In this document: one piece after another, positions 35,544 through 45,275 of the stretch
Position numbering within the stretch: position 1 is the stretch's first letter
Layout of the letters: the number at the start of each line of letters is the position of its first letter
Assembly (NCBI GenBank): GCA_964421595.1
Contig: CAYQXY010000013.1
Coordinates: 49,894-113,893 of the forward strand
Source: PXAP01 sp964421595
Lineage (GTDB): Bacteria; Bacteroidota; Bacteroidia; Bacteroidales; PUMT01
Length of the DNA: 64,000 bases
Reading direction: 5' to 3'
Made by a program: the position numbers and the translations under genes
The notes under the pieces: generated by a model
The model's database searches: none
Told to the model about the DNA's origin: nothing
Seen by the model: the letters and a program-made list of their open reading frames with translations, nothing else

Positions 35544-36182
35544 TTATTTTTTGCGTATTATCATTAATCCATCTCTTACCGGAAGAAGGAAGTTTTCGAT
35601 GCGGTCATCTTTCTGGATCATATCATTAAATTCGATCAGATGACTGGTAGATTCATCTTTTTGGTTTTGACTATTATACACTTTTCCTCCCCATAATACA
35701 TTATCAGCAATAATAAACCCGCCGGGTCTGACTATTGGCAGTACCAGATTATAAAAATCAACGTATTGAGATTTTTCTCCATCAATGAAAACCAGGTCAT
35801 ATGGCCCTTTAAGCGATGGAATGATTTCAATTGCATCACCTGTGTAAAGGACTATTTTTTCTTCCATTCCTGCCCTGGCGATAAAATCCTTTGTGAATTC
35901 AATAATTTCATCGTTGATTTCTATAGTGTGAAGCATGCCGTTTTTCTTCAGTCCCCTGGCCATGCATATTGCTGAATAACCGGTAAATGTGCCAATTTCA
36001 AGAACTTTCCCGGGGTTTATCATATGGCTGATCAGTTCAAGAAGTTTCCCCTGGTAATGCCCTGAGATCATTCTTGGATTAAGCATCTTCAGATAGGTCT
36101 GCCTGTGCAGGTCGCTCAGGATTTTATCCTCTGAAGTACAATGATTAATGATGTATGATTCTCTGCTGTCAACATTTTCCAT
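35544..36182 (-). CDS. SAM-dependent O-methyltransferase (caffeoyl-CoA OMT-like)
   Basis: 212 residues of the class I methyltransferase family 3. Seen: VLEIGTFTGYSAICMARGL (SAM loop, about 66-84), LHTIEINDE, GDAIEIIPSL, the metal-binding segment LVFIDGEKSQYVDFYN (about 129-144) and ADNVLWGGKV (about 159-168). These divalent-metal enzymes methylate catechol-like hydroxyls or tRNA wobble uridine (TrmR-like homologues in Bacillus), so substrate is open. It starts 21 bases after the M16 peptidase ends and is probably co-transcribed with it. Confidence 0.92.
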   Translation of the reverse strand: MENVDSRESYIINHCTSEDKILSDLHRQTYLKMLNPRMISGHYQGKLLELISHMINPGKVLEIGTFTGYSAICMARGLKKNGMLHTIEINDEIIEFTKDFIARAGMEEKIVLYTGDAIEIIPSLKGPYDLVFIDGEKSQYVDFYNLVLPIVRPGGFIIADNVLWGGKVYNSQNQKDESTSHLIEFNDMIQKDDRIENFLLPVRDGLMIIRKK

Positions 36183-36203
36183 GCCTCTTGTTTTTTAACC
36201 GGA

Positions 36204-37424
36204 TTAAAGATATACAAGTTCAGAAAGATTTTGCTGATCAAGTACAATGTCAGCTACATCCTGAATATCGGCCGATGTGACGTTATCTATTTTAGCATAC
36301 ATTTCTTCCATATTATCAATCCTGTTGAACAGGAGATAGCTCTTTCCGATTGCAAGCATCAGATTCTCCTTGTTTTCCCAGCCAATAGTCATTTGTCCTG
36401 TAAGCTGTCGTTTAGCTCTTTTTAACTGGATGTCGCTTAACCGATTACTCCTTAATCTGCAAAATTCGCGGTGAACCAGCTCCCGGCACCTGTCCAGCTT
36501 AACTTTGTCTGTGCCAAAATACACTGTGAAAACTCCTGTGTTTGAATATGAGGTAAAATGAGATTCAACATTATATGCATATCCGGACCTTTCCCTGAGT
36601 GCAAGATTTAGCCTGGCACTCATCCCTGGTCCGCCGAGAATGTTATTTAACAGTATCATTGACATCCTCCTTTTATCATAAAGATCAAAGGCCAGATTTC
36701 CAATTATGCAATGAGCCTGATGAGTCCTTTTCTTTAATGTCTTTTGAGACGGTTTGTAGTCAAGGAGAGGTATCCTGCTCCTTGGAACTTTATTTGCAGG
36801 TACAGAACCAAGGTATTTCTGTGCATATTTCAGCACCGTTTTGAACCCGATATCACCGGCTGAGCTGAAAACCATCTGGTCGGTCTGATAATTGTTGACC
36901 ATGAATTTAAAAACATCTTCACGGGTAAACTTTTTCAGGAATTTCGGGGTGCCAAGGATATTCCTGCTTATCGGGTTGCCATTAAAAACAATTTCCTCAA
37001 AATCATCAAATATCTGTTCAGAAGGATTATCAAGGTATGAAATTATTTCATCCATAATAACCTCCTTCTCCCTGAGCATCTCCTTCTCCGGAAATACTGA
37101 ATGAAATGTCATGTCGCAAATCAATTCAAGCGACCTTTCAAAGTCTTCTTTCATGAATGATGAGTATATGCAGGTTTCCTCCTTGCCCGTATATGCATTG
37201 ATCTCACCTCCAACAGTTTCCAGCCTGTTTATAATATGATGGGCCCGTCTCTTTTTGGTGCCCTTAAAAATAACATGTTCAATGAAATGGGCCATGCCAT
37301 GCTCATTTGCAAGTTCATCACGTGATCCGGCATTAATAAGCAGTCCGCAATGCGCAACCCGGGAAGGGATCTGGTGGTGAATTATCCTTATCCCGTTTTC
37401 AAAGGTATGAGTATGGAAATACAT
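36204..37424 (-). CDS. M16-family zinc peptidase (insulinase/processing-peptidase type)
   Basis: 406 residues with the inverted zinc motif H-x-x-E-H at 46-50 (HFIEH) and the distal Glu in the REKEVIMDEI segment (about 119-127). The C-terminal half has the M16C domain. There is no signal peptide, so it should be cytoplasmic. Single-unit M16 proteins of this length act as homodimers or with an inactive partner; here the zinc ligands are intact. First gene of a probable two-gene transcript with the O-methyltransferase. Substrate unknown. Confidence 0.92.
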   Translation of the reverse strand: MYFHTHTFENGIRIIHHQIPSRVAHCGLLINAGSRDELANEHGMAHFIEHVIFKGTKKRRAHHIINRLETVGGEINAYTGKEETCIYSSFMKEDFERSLELICDMTFHSVFPEKEMLREKEVIMDEIISYLDNPSEQIFDDFEEIVFNGNPISRNILGTPKFLKKFTREDVFKFMVNNYQTDQMVFSSAGDIGFKTVLKYAQKYLGSVPANKVPRSRIPLLDYKPSQKTLKKRTHQAHCIIGNLAFDLYDKRRMSMILLNNILGGPGMSARLNLALRERSGYAYNVESHFTSYSNTGVFTVYFGTDKVKLDRCRELVHREFCRLRSNRLSDIQLKRAKRQLTGQMTIGWENKENLMLAIGKSYLLFNRIDNMEEMYAKIDNVTSADIQDVADIVLDQQNLSELVYL

Positions 37425-37640
37425 ATATCCAAATAAAATGTAATCTGATTTAAATATAATTACTTACAGGTTCAGTTATCAAATGGAAACGATAAATTGT
37501 GTTAGTTATTTCCCGGGGCAGATAAACCATATTTAAAAAATACAAAGGGGAACTTATTCAAAAATATGAACCTTCTTCCGGCAAAAATAATAATATGACC
37601 GATAAGTTTAAACAAAATTGAGAATAGGTGGGAAAATCAT

Positions 37641-37670
37641 TTTGTAGAATAAATATTTTTAATAGATTTG
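37641..37670 (+). promoter_or_regulatory. Promoter of tRNA-Phe
   Basis: TTTG (37641-37644), 18 bases, TAGATTTG (37663-37670): both Bacteroidota promoter elements, 14 bases before the mature tRNA start. Confidence 0.6.
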
Positions 37671-37684
37671 CATTCCCTAATCAA

Positions 37685-37757
<73 letters not shown>

Positions 37758-37760
37758 CCG

Positions 37761-37797
37761 CACAGCGTGTCCATTAACGGCACGCTGTGTTGTTTTT
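37761..37797 (+). terminator. Terminator after tRNA-Phe
   Basis: Perfect 9-bp stem CACAGCGTG (37761-37769) / CACGCTGTG (37781-37789), 11-base loop, followed by TTGTTTTT. It starts 3 bases after the tRNA. The following 280 bases up to 38079 hold no gene I can recognise and no tRNA-end repeat marking an integrated element. Confidence 0.85.
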
Positions 37798-38079
37798 CAG
37801 GCAGGCTGCGGATTGCAGAGGCCGAAAAAATATGTCCATCCGGCCAATTTGAGTGAAAAATCAGAACAATTTCGGAACAATTAAATAAAACAAAAGACAT
37901 CACGTATCAATCCCGTATCAAATTCTGATCCAGAGTCACGGGTAATAATTTATTTGCAATCAGACTACAGAATAAGAAGATTAAATCTTACACCCCGCTC
38001 CATGTTCATCTGAAGAATAAGAAAGTTGTGCTAAAGTGGTTTTCTGTAAAAGGAATTTACAGAGGAATCAGCAGGGGAA

Positions 38080-38781
38080 TTACTTTCTGTCATAAATTTC
38101 ATTAATAATCCGGACTGCCTCAATCATTCCATTTTCATCCCTTAAGCGGTTGCGGGAGTTTTTGAAGGCACTTCTTAATTCTTTACGGAATTCAGGGAAT
38201 GCCCTGTATATTGATTTTCTTCGGGACCTGTCAATAATTGACACCCTGCCGCAGGGAAGAATAAGGAAATAAGTATGCCGTGGTTCAATTTCGGTGAACA
38301 ATCCCCGTGCATTGCCCCTTTTTTCAATCACATCCCTTTTTTTAACAATCTGCCTTATTGCATACAGGGAAATATGCCCTTTATATAATGAATGTGCAAA
38401 AATATCCCCGGTCCCTTGTTGCAAGGCTGATCTCAAAGGCATCTTCTCAAAAACCAGAGGTTCTGTATTGCCCGGTAAGTAGAGGCAGAATTTCTCTATA
38501 AGATTCCGGTCAATTAAAACAACCTGTTTGCTTCCTTCATGAAGCCAAAGAATGTCATCAGTATAACCATTATACCTGAATTTCTTATCCGTAACACGTG
38601 TACCATCAGTAAAAAAAATTTCACCCGCCAGCCAGTCATTAATATAAAACGGACTTCCCTTAATTCCTGTTGTGTATTGAATAACCTCTCCTGAAAGTAT
38701 GGGTCTTTCCTGGGGGCTTGCACTGTGAAAAGTGATCATCAAAATAAACCACAGAGTAAAATATTTGTTTTTAGCCCTCAT
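38080..38781 (-). CDS. Secreted protein of unknown function (end of TonB receptor operon)
   Basis: 233 residues from ATG at 38781; a longer reading from 38850 runs into the previous gene and lacks a signal peptide. Signal peptide about 1-23 (ending ASPQE). The mature part has a pattern I associate with uncharacterised Bacteroidota secreted proteins (GSPFYINDWLAGEI, DGTRVTDKKFRYNGYTDD, WLHEGSKQVVLIDR), and the C-terminal 80 residues are strongly basic and helical (RSRRKSIYRAFPEFRKELR). No lipobox or sorting domain. It starts 7 bases after the macroglobulin-like gene, so it is the fourth gene of that operon. Confidence 0.75.
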   Translation of the reverse strand: MRAKNKYFTLWFILMITFHSASPQERPILSGEVIQYTTGIKGSPFYINDWLAGEIFFTDGTRVTDKKFRYNGYTDDILWLHEGSKQVVLIDRNLIEKFCLYLPGNTEPLVFEKMPLRSALQQGTGDIFAHSLYKGHISLYAIRQIVKKRDVIEKRGNARGLFTEIEPRHTYFLILPCGRVSIIDRSRRKSIYRAFPEFRKELRSAFKNSRNRLRDENGMIEAVRIINEIYDRK

Positions 38782-38788
38782 AAAAGGA

Positions 38789-40519
38789 TTATTTAATTCT
38801 GATATTAATATATTTTGAAATATAATCACCTTCATCGGTAACACCTTCAATAATGACTTTAAAATCGCCGGTCAGGTCGCCGGTGTAAAAACTAATTGTT
38901 TCAATTTCACTTTCATGGTTAAGAAATATATCAGGTTTCCAGAAAAGTGTCTGGCGTAAATCGGGTATATTATCATAATTGGTTTTTTCATTATAAAACG
39001 GAAGGATCAATGTTGAAGGATATGTAAGTGAAGGAGGTTTGAAAGAAGCAAAGCTGCGGCTTGACACGACTGATTTGTATAAATTGCTCCTGCTGTTAAT
39101 TGAAATGATCCCCTGAAATTCAGTTTCACCATATCGCCAGTGCATATTGTGGATCTCAATTGAGTATAACTCAGCCGAACCAAAGCTGATTATATCTTCC
39201 AGGTGCCCTATATGTACACCATCAAGAAACAGAGCGGGTTCATCATTAAAGTATTGTCTTGTCCTGACATTGATGAGATTGGATGTCAACCGCTCATCTC
39301 TCTGCCTGATCCTCCACCCCGGTATTATTTCCCTGGCTATTTCCCTCAGATCAGAGAATGGCAGGTAATCATCCAGCTTTATAACAGAAACAGGGTTTGA
39401 ATAAAGTCTTGGCCTTATGCCAGCGCGATTTTCTTCGGGTTTATCCTGATCAATATGGAATGAAATATCGAAATGCCTGTTTATTGAAACAATATCCTGA
39501 CTTTTTCTGATATGGTCGTAAACAGATTCGTTTAGAAATGGAGGTACTGGCAATTCGGAAATTTCTATACTGAATTTATCAAAAAGACGTATTATGCTGT
39601 TATCCTGTAATTCAGGATCTTTCAAATTTATGAAGACCTCCCTCTCAGGGGCATTCAAAATAAAATGGAATGACCCGTCTTCATCGGAGGTTGTATGTAA
39701 CAGGTAAATAATACTGTCAGGAGAAGTAAGAAACAGATCGATGTTTTTCACGGGAATTCCGGATAATTTATCAGTAACCTCGCCTGAGATCAGAAGTGCA
39801 TTATTTCTGGCCAGCTTGTCTTTCTGATTTATCTTTAAGCCGTTAATTAAACTGTTTCCGGAAACTTGTTTTCCGGGATAATATATCATTCCGTCTGTTT
39901 CTGAAACCGACAAAGACAGCCATGTTGCACCACGCTCTGATAAGGCCGGGTTAATCGTGATTGAGATCCTTTCTCTTGTATTGTATTCTTTCTTGCAACT
40001 TCTCAGGAGATTGCCATTTCCTGAGAAATTTATTACGGCGGGTAAAGCGGGTTGAACCTGTCCTTCAGAGGCAACAAGGGGTGATACTGCCTTCTCCGGT
40101 TCCCTGTCAAACCTGTTGGCTATGACCAGTTGTTTGGCAGCGTAACTTGCTTCACCCAAATGTTTTGCAGTATTTGTAAAGCAAACCAGCTGGTAGAAAC
40201 CTGTTGAAAGTGTGTCGGGTATATTGAAGCTGCCATATGCCATATTATTTGTCAGAGTGAGAATACCGGTATGTATACTTTTATCGATTGATGATCTTAA
40301 TACATAACCAACCAGGCCCCCATGTATGTTTTTTTCTGCTGAGATATCCAGGTACACCTTAAAGTATATTCTCTCACCGGCAATATATACGTCCCGGTCA
40401 CTGAAAATTGCAAAAAGTCCCCTTTTTGCTGAAAAATCGTTTGCAGGCAACTTCCGAACATTAAAAATGATCAGTGCAAAAAACAGAAAAAACAGAATAG
40501 AATGTTTATTATTAAACAT
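38789..40519 (-). CDS. Exported protein with macroglobulin-like and TonB-plug-like domains
   Basis: 576 residues. Signal peptide (about 1-26), an MG2-like domain (about 30-130, FSDRDVYIAGERIYFKVYLD and GFYQLVCFTN), middle beta domains (about 180-330, GEVTDKLSGIPVKNIDLFLTS), and around 400-480 a segment resembling a TonB plug (FNDEPALFLDGVHIGHLEDII, YSIEIHNMHWRYGETEFQGIISI) without any beta-barrel after it. Such proteins occur beside TonB receptors in Bacteroidota; how they act is not known. It lies 20 bases after the DUF4249 gene in a four-gene operon. Family naming here is by pattern only. Confidence 0.75.
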   Translation of the reverse strand: MFNNKHSILFFLFFALIIFNVRKLPANDFSAKRGLFAIFSDRDVYIAGERIYFKVYLDISAEKNIHGGLVGYVLRSSIDKSIHTGILTLTNNMAYGSFNIPDTLSTGFYQLVCFTNTAKHLGEASYAAKQLVIANRFDREPEKAVSPLVASEGQVQPALPAVINFSGNGNLLRSCKKEYNTRERISITINPALSERGATWLSLSVSETDGMIYYPGKQVSGNSLINGLKINQKDKLARNNALLISGEVTDKLSGIPVKNIDLFLTSPDSIIYLLHTTSDEDGSFHFILNAPEREVFINLKDPELQDNSIIRLFDKFSIEISELPVPPFLNESVYDHIRKSQDIVSINRHFDISFHIDQDKPEENRAGIRPRLYSNPVSVIKLDDYLPFSDLREIAREIIPGWRIRQRDERLTSNLINVRTRQYFNDEPALFLDGVHIGHLEDIISFGSAELYSIEIHNMHWRYGETEFQGIISINSRSNLYKSVVSSRSFASFKPPSLTYPSTLILPFYNEKTNYDNIPDLRQTLFWKPDIFLNHESEIETISFYTGDLTGDFKVIIEGVTDEGDYISKYINIRIK

Positions 40520-40539
40520 ATACCGGCTTATTTGATATT

Positions 40540-41673
40540 TCAGTTTACCCAGAAATCAGGAAGGTAGGGTTGATTCCCATTTGGGGGAAGATGATCCAGA
40601 TCATCTGTTTTTTTTAGATGATAAGAATCTTCCCATGGTCTCTCAACAAGAATATAAGTCACGGAAACGACTGATGAAGCTTCAAATAATCCAAGAGCCA
40701 GCCGGGAGGCGTCACTGGTACATCTGATATTTGAAGGCAGCCGTGTCGCAACAGGATCAAAAAGTTTTCCTTCAGAATTTATCTGCCGCTCGATAGCGGT
40801 GTAAAAGTCCCAGGAATCCTTGTTTAGCCCATATATCTTTAAAAGCAATATTTTTCTGTGGATGTATTCGTCATTGTTAATATTATATTCATATTTGCTG
40901 TGAGGGAAAAATGTAACATTATGTTGCCTGGTAACAATTGAAGTGGTTTCAAATTTATAGCTGCTCACATTGACATGTTCGAGCATATTTATCTTTTTCC
41001 ACAGGTAATTTTGTATTTCCCCTGTAGGGAAGTTATATAAGATCAATCCTTCAGGCACCAGCCTGAAATGTTTGTATTGTTCATCCTGATATGATATGTC
41101 GAGCAAAACTTCTGCTCCCTCTGTCGATTTCAGGAAATAACCACCCTGTGCGTTCCGTTTCAGTGTTTCCTTAACCTTTGGCCGGGCATAGAGGGAGTCA
41201 ATGTTAACAGGGAATGGCAATGACTGAGGCTCTGATACGTATGAATGACCATCAGGCGTTTCAATAAACAGGGTATAGGTGTTACCACTGATACCCCTGA
41301 AGAATTCCTGAGAATAGTAATTTCCGGGTTCCGATTCTGTGAAGAAGAATATTTCGTCATTATTATCTTTAACATATACCGTTGCATCTGATATTCCCGT
41401 TGGAAAGGAAGTTTGGTCATGTAAGTTGTTGTCAATAAGTGTTTTGGTATTTAGCTTTATCACGTAAGGCTCGTTCCGGTCAGTTATTAATCCTTCAACA
41501 ATAATGACATTCTCCATGTGGCCGGCATCATGATTATATATTTCCCGGCATGAACCGGTAAAAAATACCGTAAGTAAAATCGCCAATAGCGCAGGATAAC
41601 CTTTGATTAATTTTCTCAACCGACAGATCAATTCTGCATTGTTTCGTATGATATTGACTGAATGGAAAATCAT
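40540..41673 (-). CDS. DUF4249 outer-membrane lipoprotein
   Basis: 377 residues with a lipobox (FFTGSC, Cys42) after an N-terminal extension of about 20 residues and a hydrophobic stretch. The start of the mature part, VIIVEGLITDRNEPYVIKLN, followed by ATVYVKDNNDEIFFFTE and GNTYTLFIETPDGHSYVSE, is the DUF4249 pattern. These lipoproteins are regularly paired with a TonB-dependent receptor and may cap it as SusD does SusC, though that is inferred. The receptor gene ends 2 bases before its ATG. Confidence 0.88.
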   Translation of the reverse strand: MIFHSVNIIRNNAELICRLRKLIKGYPALLAILLTVFFTGSCREIYNHDAGHMENVIIVEGLITDRNEPYVIKLNTKTLIDNNLHDQTSFPTGISDATVYVKDNNDEIFFFTESEPGNYYSQEFFRGISGNTYTLFIETPDGHSYVSEPQSLPFPVNIDSLYARPKVKETLKRNAQGGYFLKSTEGAEVLLDISYQDEQYKHFRLVPEGLILYNFPTGEIQNYLWKKINMLEHVNVSSYKFETTSIVTRQHNVTFFPHSKYEYNINNDEYIHRKILLLKIYGLNKDSWDFYTAIERQINSEGKLFDPVATRLPSNIRCTSDASRLALGLFEASSVVSVTYILVERPWEDSYHLKKTDDLDHLPPNGNQPYLPDFWVN

Positions 41674-41675
41674 GG

Positions 41676-44363
41676 TTAAAAAGTAAAGTTATAACTCAAA
41701 GTGGGCAGTACTCTTCCAATAATATAGAGTTTATAAAGATTAAAAGGCTCACCTTCACGGGCATTGGAAGCACCCGCTTTCTCATAGAATATCGAATAGG
41801 CGTTCTTTCTGGAATAAACATTAACAAGTGAGAAAGTCCAGTTACCTTTTCCTCTCTGGTTGATTTTAAGATTATCATTACGGGTAATTGAAACATCAAG
41901 CCTGTGATAATCAGGTAGCCGGAACATGTTCCTGTCAGAGAACTGTACAAGCTGTGCCGTGCCGTGATTAAAATACAGGACGGGAAGTGTTACCGGCCTG
42001 CCTGTGTTGTAAGTAAAAGTACCACCAATTACCCACCTTCTGGAAATATTGTAATTCGTGTTTATTACTATGTCATGAGGCTTATCGTAATTGGAAGGAA
42101 AATATTTATTATTATTTATCATGTCGCCGGAAAAAGTCCCTCTTGACCTTCTCATAGAACTTGAGAAGGTATAGCTTACCCATCCGGTCAGTCTCCCCGA
42201 ATTCTTCTTTGCATATAATTCAATCCCGTAATTGTAACCGGTTGCATTTACTACATCAGTTTCAATTGCTTCATTCATGATAATAGTAGCCCCTTCCTTG
42301 TATTCCGGGGCGTTATTCATATCTTTATAGTAAACCTCAACTGAGGTCTCGATGCTGTTGTCGCTCAGATTCATAAAATAACCAATAGCATACTGATCAC
42401 TTTTAAGAGGTTGCAGATAGGTATCGCTTAACTTCCATAAATCTGATGGTGTAATTACCGATGTGTTTGATATCAGATTTATATATTGGTTAATACGGCT
42501 ATAGCTTGCCTTAAGAGAGCTTTGTGCATTGAGGCTGTATCTGACGCTGAGTCGTGGTTCCAGTCCGCCATACCCGGCGACCTTTTGATTCCTTTCAAAA
42601 TGAAGGGTGTCTGTAATTGAGGTGACATTTTTCGGCATACCGGTTTCATATAAAAATACATCCGCTTTACCACGGTATATATAATTAGTATACCGGAGCC
42701 CGGCTTCAATACTCAGGTTTTCTCCAGCCTGAAAATTATCACTTAAATAAACTGCCAGTTCCAGGGCATCTTCCTGGTCGATCTTCTTTTTTATGATTTC
42801 TGATCCTTCCAGTGGATTCAGTTCCCCCGGTCTGATGTGGTAGTTTACTGCCTGTACTCCCAGTTCAATATTATGCCGGGTATCAGGGAAATACATCAGG
42901 TTGCCTTTCAAGGTACGATAATCTATAAATGAATTGAGCCTGTAAGCCTGGAGAGGGTTTTCTTCCTTATCGCCGGTAACCTTGTATTCATACTGGCTTA
43001 GCCCGCCACTAACCGAAAATGATATCTTTTCACCCATGACGGAATTCCACCGCACCGAGGCAAGATTATTACCATACTGATAATCAGCATTGCCGGCAAA
43101 TGAAAAATTGTCGTTGCTTTTATACCCAAAAATAGAAATTGTATTTCTCGGGTTTATCAAAAATGAGAGCGTCCCGGTAAAATCATAGAAGCCTGCCGAA
43201 CTGTTCATTAGATCCTGGTCTCTCATCCTTCCCAGCAACCAGTCAGAGTAAGATGTGCGTCCGCCTGCAGATAGCTGGATCTTCTCGCTTCCTACCGGGG
43301 TTACGAGGTGAAGCCGGCTGTTGAGAAGGCCTATTCCGCCCCGTATGGTGGTTTTATCAACTTCCTCAGGCTTAATCCTTATATCCATTACCGATGAGGC
43401 TCTTTCTCCGTATTTTGCAGGTATGCCTGCCTTGATGAGGGTAATACCTGTCACCATATCGGGATTTACAACAGAGGTAAGTCCGAAAAGATGTGAAGAG
43501 TTAAACAGGGGAACATCCTCAAGCAGAATCAGATTCTGGTCGGCACTTCCGCCCCTGACATGGAATCCGGTACCGAATTCACCTGCAGACTGCACACCGG
43601 GGAGCAGAACCATACTCTTTATAATGTCCTGCTCTCCCATAGTTCCCGGAAGTTCCCGTAATGATCGGGAATCAAGGGTAATCATGCTCATCCTGGTTTG
43701 TGTTAAATTGGCTCCGGCTCTTTTGGCCCGCACGGTAACCTCGTCCAGTTTAAGTGATTCTTCAAATATATCAAAATCGAAATTACCCGGTCCCATGATA
43801 TTTATCCTGCGGCTGGTGTTTTCATACCCGATATAGCTTATTATAATATTATGTTCGCCAACAGGAAGGTTAATGCTGAACCTTCCTTCACGGTCGGTCG
43901 GAATGCCTTTTCCAAGCACCTCACTGTAAATTACAGCACTCGGTAATGCTTCTCCGGTTTGTCCATCTTTTATCTTTCCTGAGAATTCAGCGTTGGAATA
44001 CCTTCCCAGTTCGGCCGGATCGCCAATAGTGATCTGCTGCTTATCAGGTGTATTTAAGAGATCAGTATTGGCTGAGCCTGGTGTTAAAATTATGTAATTG
44101 TGAAGGTAAAATGCCTTCAGGGAATTATCATTTAACAATTGGTTTATGGCTTCTTCCAGAGAAAGCCCGGTAATTGAGGGATCGATAATCTTGATCCATT
44201 CATGTTTATAGAATATTCTGACCGAATTCTGTTCTTCAAGGGTTCTTATAATTTCTTCCGGTGATTTTATATATCCTGAAGTATTATTATGCTGCTGTAA
44301 ATGACTATATGTTGAAATACTGATAAATAGTATAACCGTTAAGAATCTCCTAAGCCCTGACAT
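41676..44363 (-). CDS. TonB-dependent receptor with STN domain (FecA-like layout)
   Basis: 895 residues. Signal peptide (about 1-23); STN secretin/TonB short N-terminal domain (about 36-97); CarboxypepD_reg-like domain (about 128-191, FSGKIKDGQTGEALPSAVIYS); plug (about 238-330, with FHVRGGSADQNLILLEDVPLF); 22-strand barrel to the C-terminal aromatic (LSYNFTF). It imports a ligand across the outer membrane using TonB energy. An STN domain normally signals to a FecR anti-sigma factor, but no FecR/FecI pair is adjacent. Ligand unknown; iron-complex or peptide binding are both possible. Confidence 0.93.
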   Translation of the reverse strand: MSGLRRFLTVILFISISTYSHLQQHNNTSGYIKSPEEIIRTLEEQNSVRIFYKHEWIKIIDPSITGLSLEEAINQLLNDNSLKAFYLHNYIILTPGSANTDLLNTPDKQQITIGDPAELGRYSNAEFSGKIKDGQTGEALPSAVIYSEVLGKGIPTDREGRFSINLPVGEHNIIISYIGYENTSRRINIMGPGNFDFDIFEESLKLDEVTVRAKRAGANLTQTRMSMITLDSRSLRELPGTMGEQDIIKSMVLLPGVQSAGEFGTGFHVRGGSADQNLILLEDVPLFNSSHLFGLTSVVNPDMVTGITLIKAGIPAKYGERASSVMDIRIKPEEVDKTTIRGGIGLLNSRLHLVTPVGSEKIQLSAGGRTSYSDWLLGRMRDQDLMNSSAGFYDFTGTLSFLINPRNTISIFGYKSNDNFSFAGNADYQYGNNLASVRWNSVMGEKISFSVSGGLSQYEYKVTGDKEENPLQAYRLNSFIDYRTLKGNLMYFPDTRHNIELGVQAVNYHIRPGELNPLEGSEIIKKKIDQEDALELAVYLSDNFQAGENLSIEAGLRYTNYIYRGKADVFLYETGMPKNVTSITDTLHFERNQKVAGYGGLEPRLSVRYSLNAQSSLKASYSRINQYINLISNTSVITPSDLWKLSDTYLQPLKSDQYAIGYFMNLSDNSIETSVEVYYKDMNNAPEYKEGATIIMNEAIETDVVNATGYNYGIELYAKKNSGRLTGWVSYTFSSSMRRSRGTFSGDMINNNKYFPSNYDKPHDIVINTNYNISRRWVIGGTFTYNTGRPVTLPVLYFNHGTAQLVQFSDRNMFRLPDYHRLDVSITRNDNLKINQRGKGNWTFSLVNVYSRKNAYSIFYEKAGASNAREGEPFNLYKLYIIGRVLPTLSYNFTF

Positions 44364-44453
44364 TACTGAAATATTACTGGGATATTAAGTCAATAAAAAA
44401 AGTGATGGTGAATATAATAATAAACTTCCGGATTTTCCAAATCAATCATGAGG

Positions 44454-45116
44454 TTAAAACTGATCGTGGTGGCGGGACTCATGCTTGTTTTCCATGTAAA
44501 AATAACTTATTCCTGATTTTTCCTCATCAAAGGTGAAAACTCTGTCACGAGGATAGGCTGCAAAAAAGTTTACCATTGCAAAATCGCCTATACACATTGT
44601 GCTGTGAACGAATAAAGCTACCAGTGACCCCCATTGGATAGCGGGAGTTCCATATATAAATCCGGCAAGGAAAAACAAGTTGATAATGATAAAAGGACAA
44701 AAGGCGATGAAATAAAAAGCAATCCTTTCAGTTACAAAACCCGGTGCACTTGCATAAAAGAGAAGTTGCTTTAAATCGGCCCCATATTTAATCTTTTTTG
44801 CTCCGGATATCTTGTATGCCAGTCCGTGCAGCAACTCATGGAATGGGATGACAATAAGCATTCCTGACAGAAACCCGAAGAAAAGATATTTCCAGTATAA
44901 TCCCCATGTAATATTTGTATTCATTAAACTGGCAATGGAAAATGCCAGGATCATTATCAGCACCAAAATGCAAAAGCCATAAAAGACAAGCATGGGCCAC
45001 CTTAGCTGTCTGACCTCACTGAGTACGAATGGAACGATCTCGTTATGCCGCAGAATCCTGATCAGAGTGTAATTGCCGGAATTCTTGAGTTGTTCAGGTT
45101 TAAGATTTTCCGCCAT
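44454..45116 (-). CDS. DUF3267 putative zincin metallopeptidase
   Basis: 220-residue inner-membrane protein with four to five hydrophobic segments. The motif H-E-L-L-H at 93-97 (IPFHELLHGLAYKISG), at a membrane-helix start, is a zinc-binding HExxH as in DUF3267 and site-2-like membrane proteases. The rest matches that family in layout. Substrate and role are unknown. It is transcribed on its own, about 90 bases before the TonB receptor operon on the same strand and divergent from gpmI. Confidence 0.85.
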   Translation of the reverse strand: MAENLKPEQLKNSGNYTLIRILRHNEIVPFVLSEVRQLRWPMLVFYGFCILVLIMILAFSIASLMNTNITWGLYWKYLFFGFLSGMLIVIPFHELLHGLAYKISGAKKIKYGADLKQLLFYASAPGFVTERIAFYFIAFCPFIIINLFFLAGFIYGTPAIQWGSLVALFVHSTMCIGDFAMVNFFAAYPRDRVFTFDEEKSGISYFYMENKHESRHHDQF

Positions 45117-45215
45117 AGAAATGAATTAATTATTTTACGGTGAATTTTTTTCGGGCCACTAAGATATCAAATCTGAAAGTCATATAATTAGCATAGCGAC
45201 AATTTTAACATCTCA

Positions 45216-45246
45216 TTTTTTCTCTCGGCAAAAAAAGATAATTTTG
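45216..45246 (+). promoter_or_regulatory. Probable promoter of gpmI
   Basis: TTTT (45216-45219), 19 bases, TAATTTTG (45239-45246), 30 bases before the ATG. The -7 element matches fully; the -33 has one mismatch. Confidence 0.55.
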
Positions 45247-45275
45247 TACTCAAATTTTAAAGAAAATTTAATAAT

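Noticed and set aside
37798..38079. Possible integrated element after tRNA-Phe
   Set aside because: I searched for an integrase fragment and a repeated tRNA end and saw neither; the sequence is open but without a coding frame.
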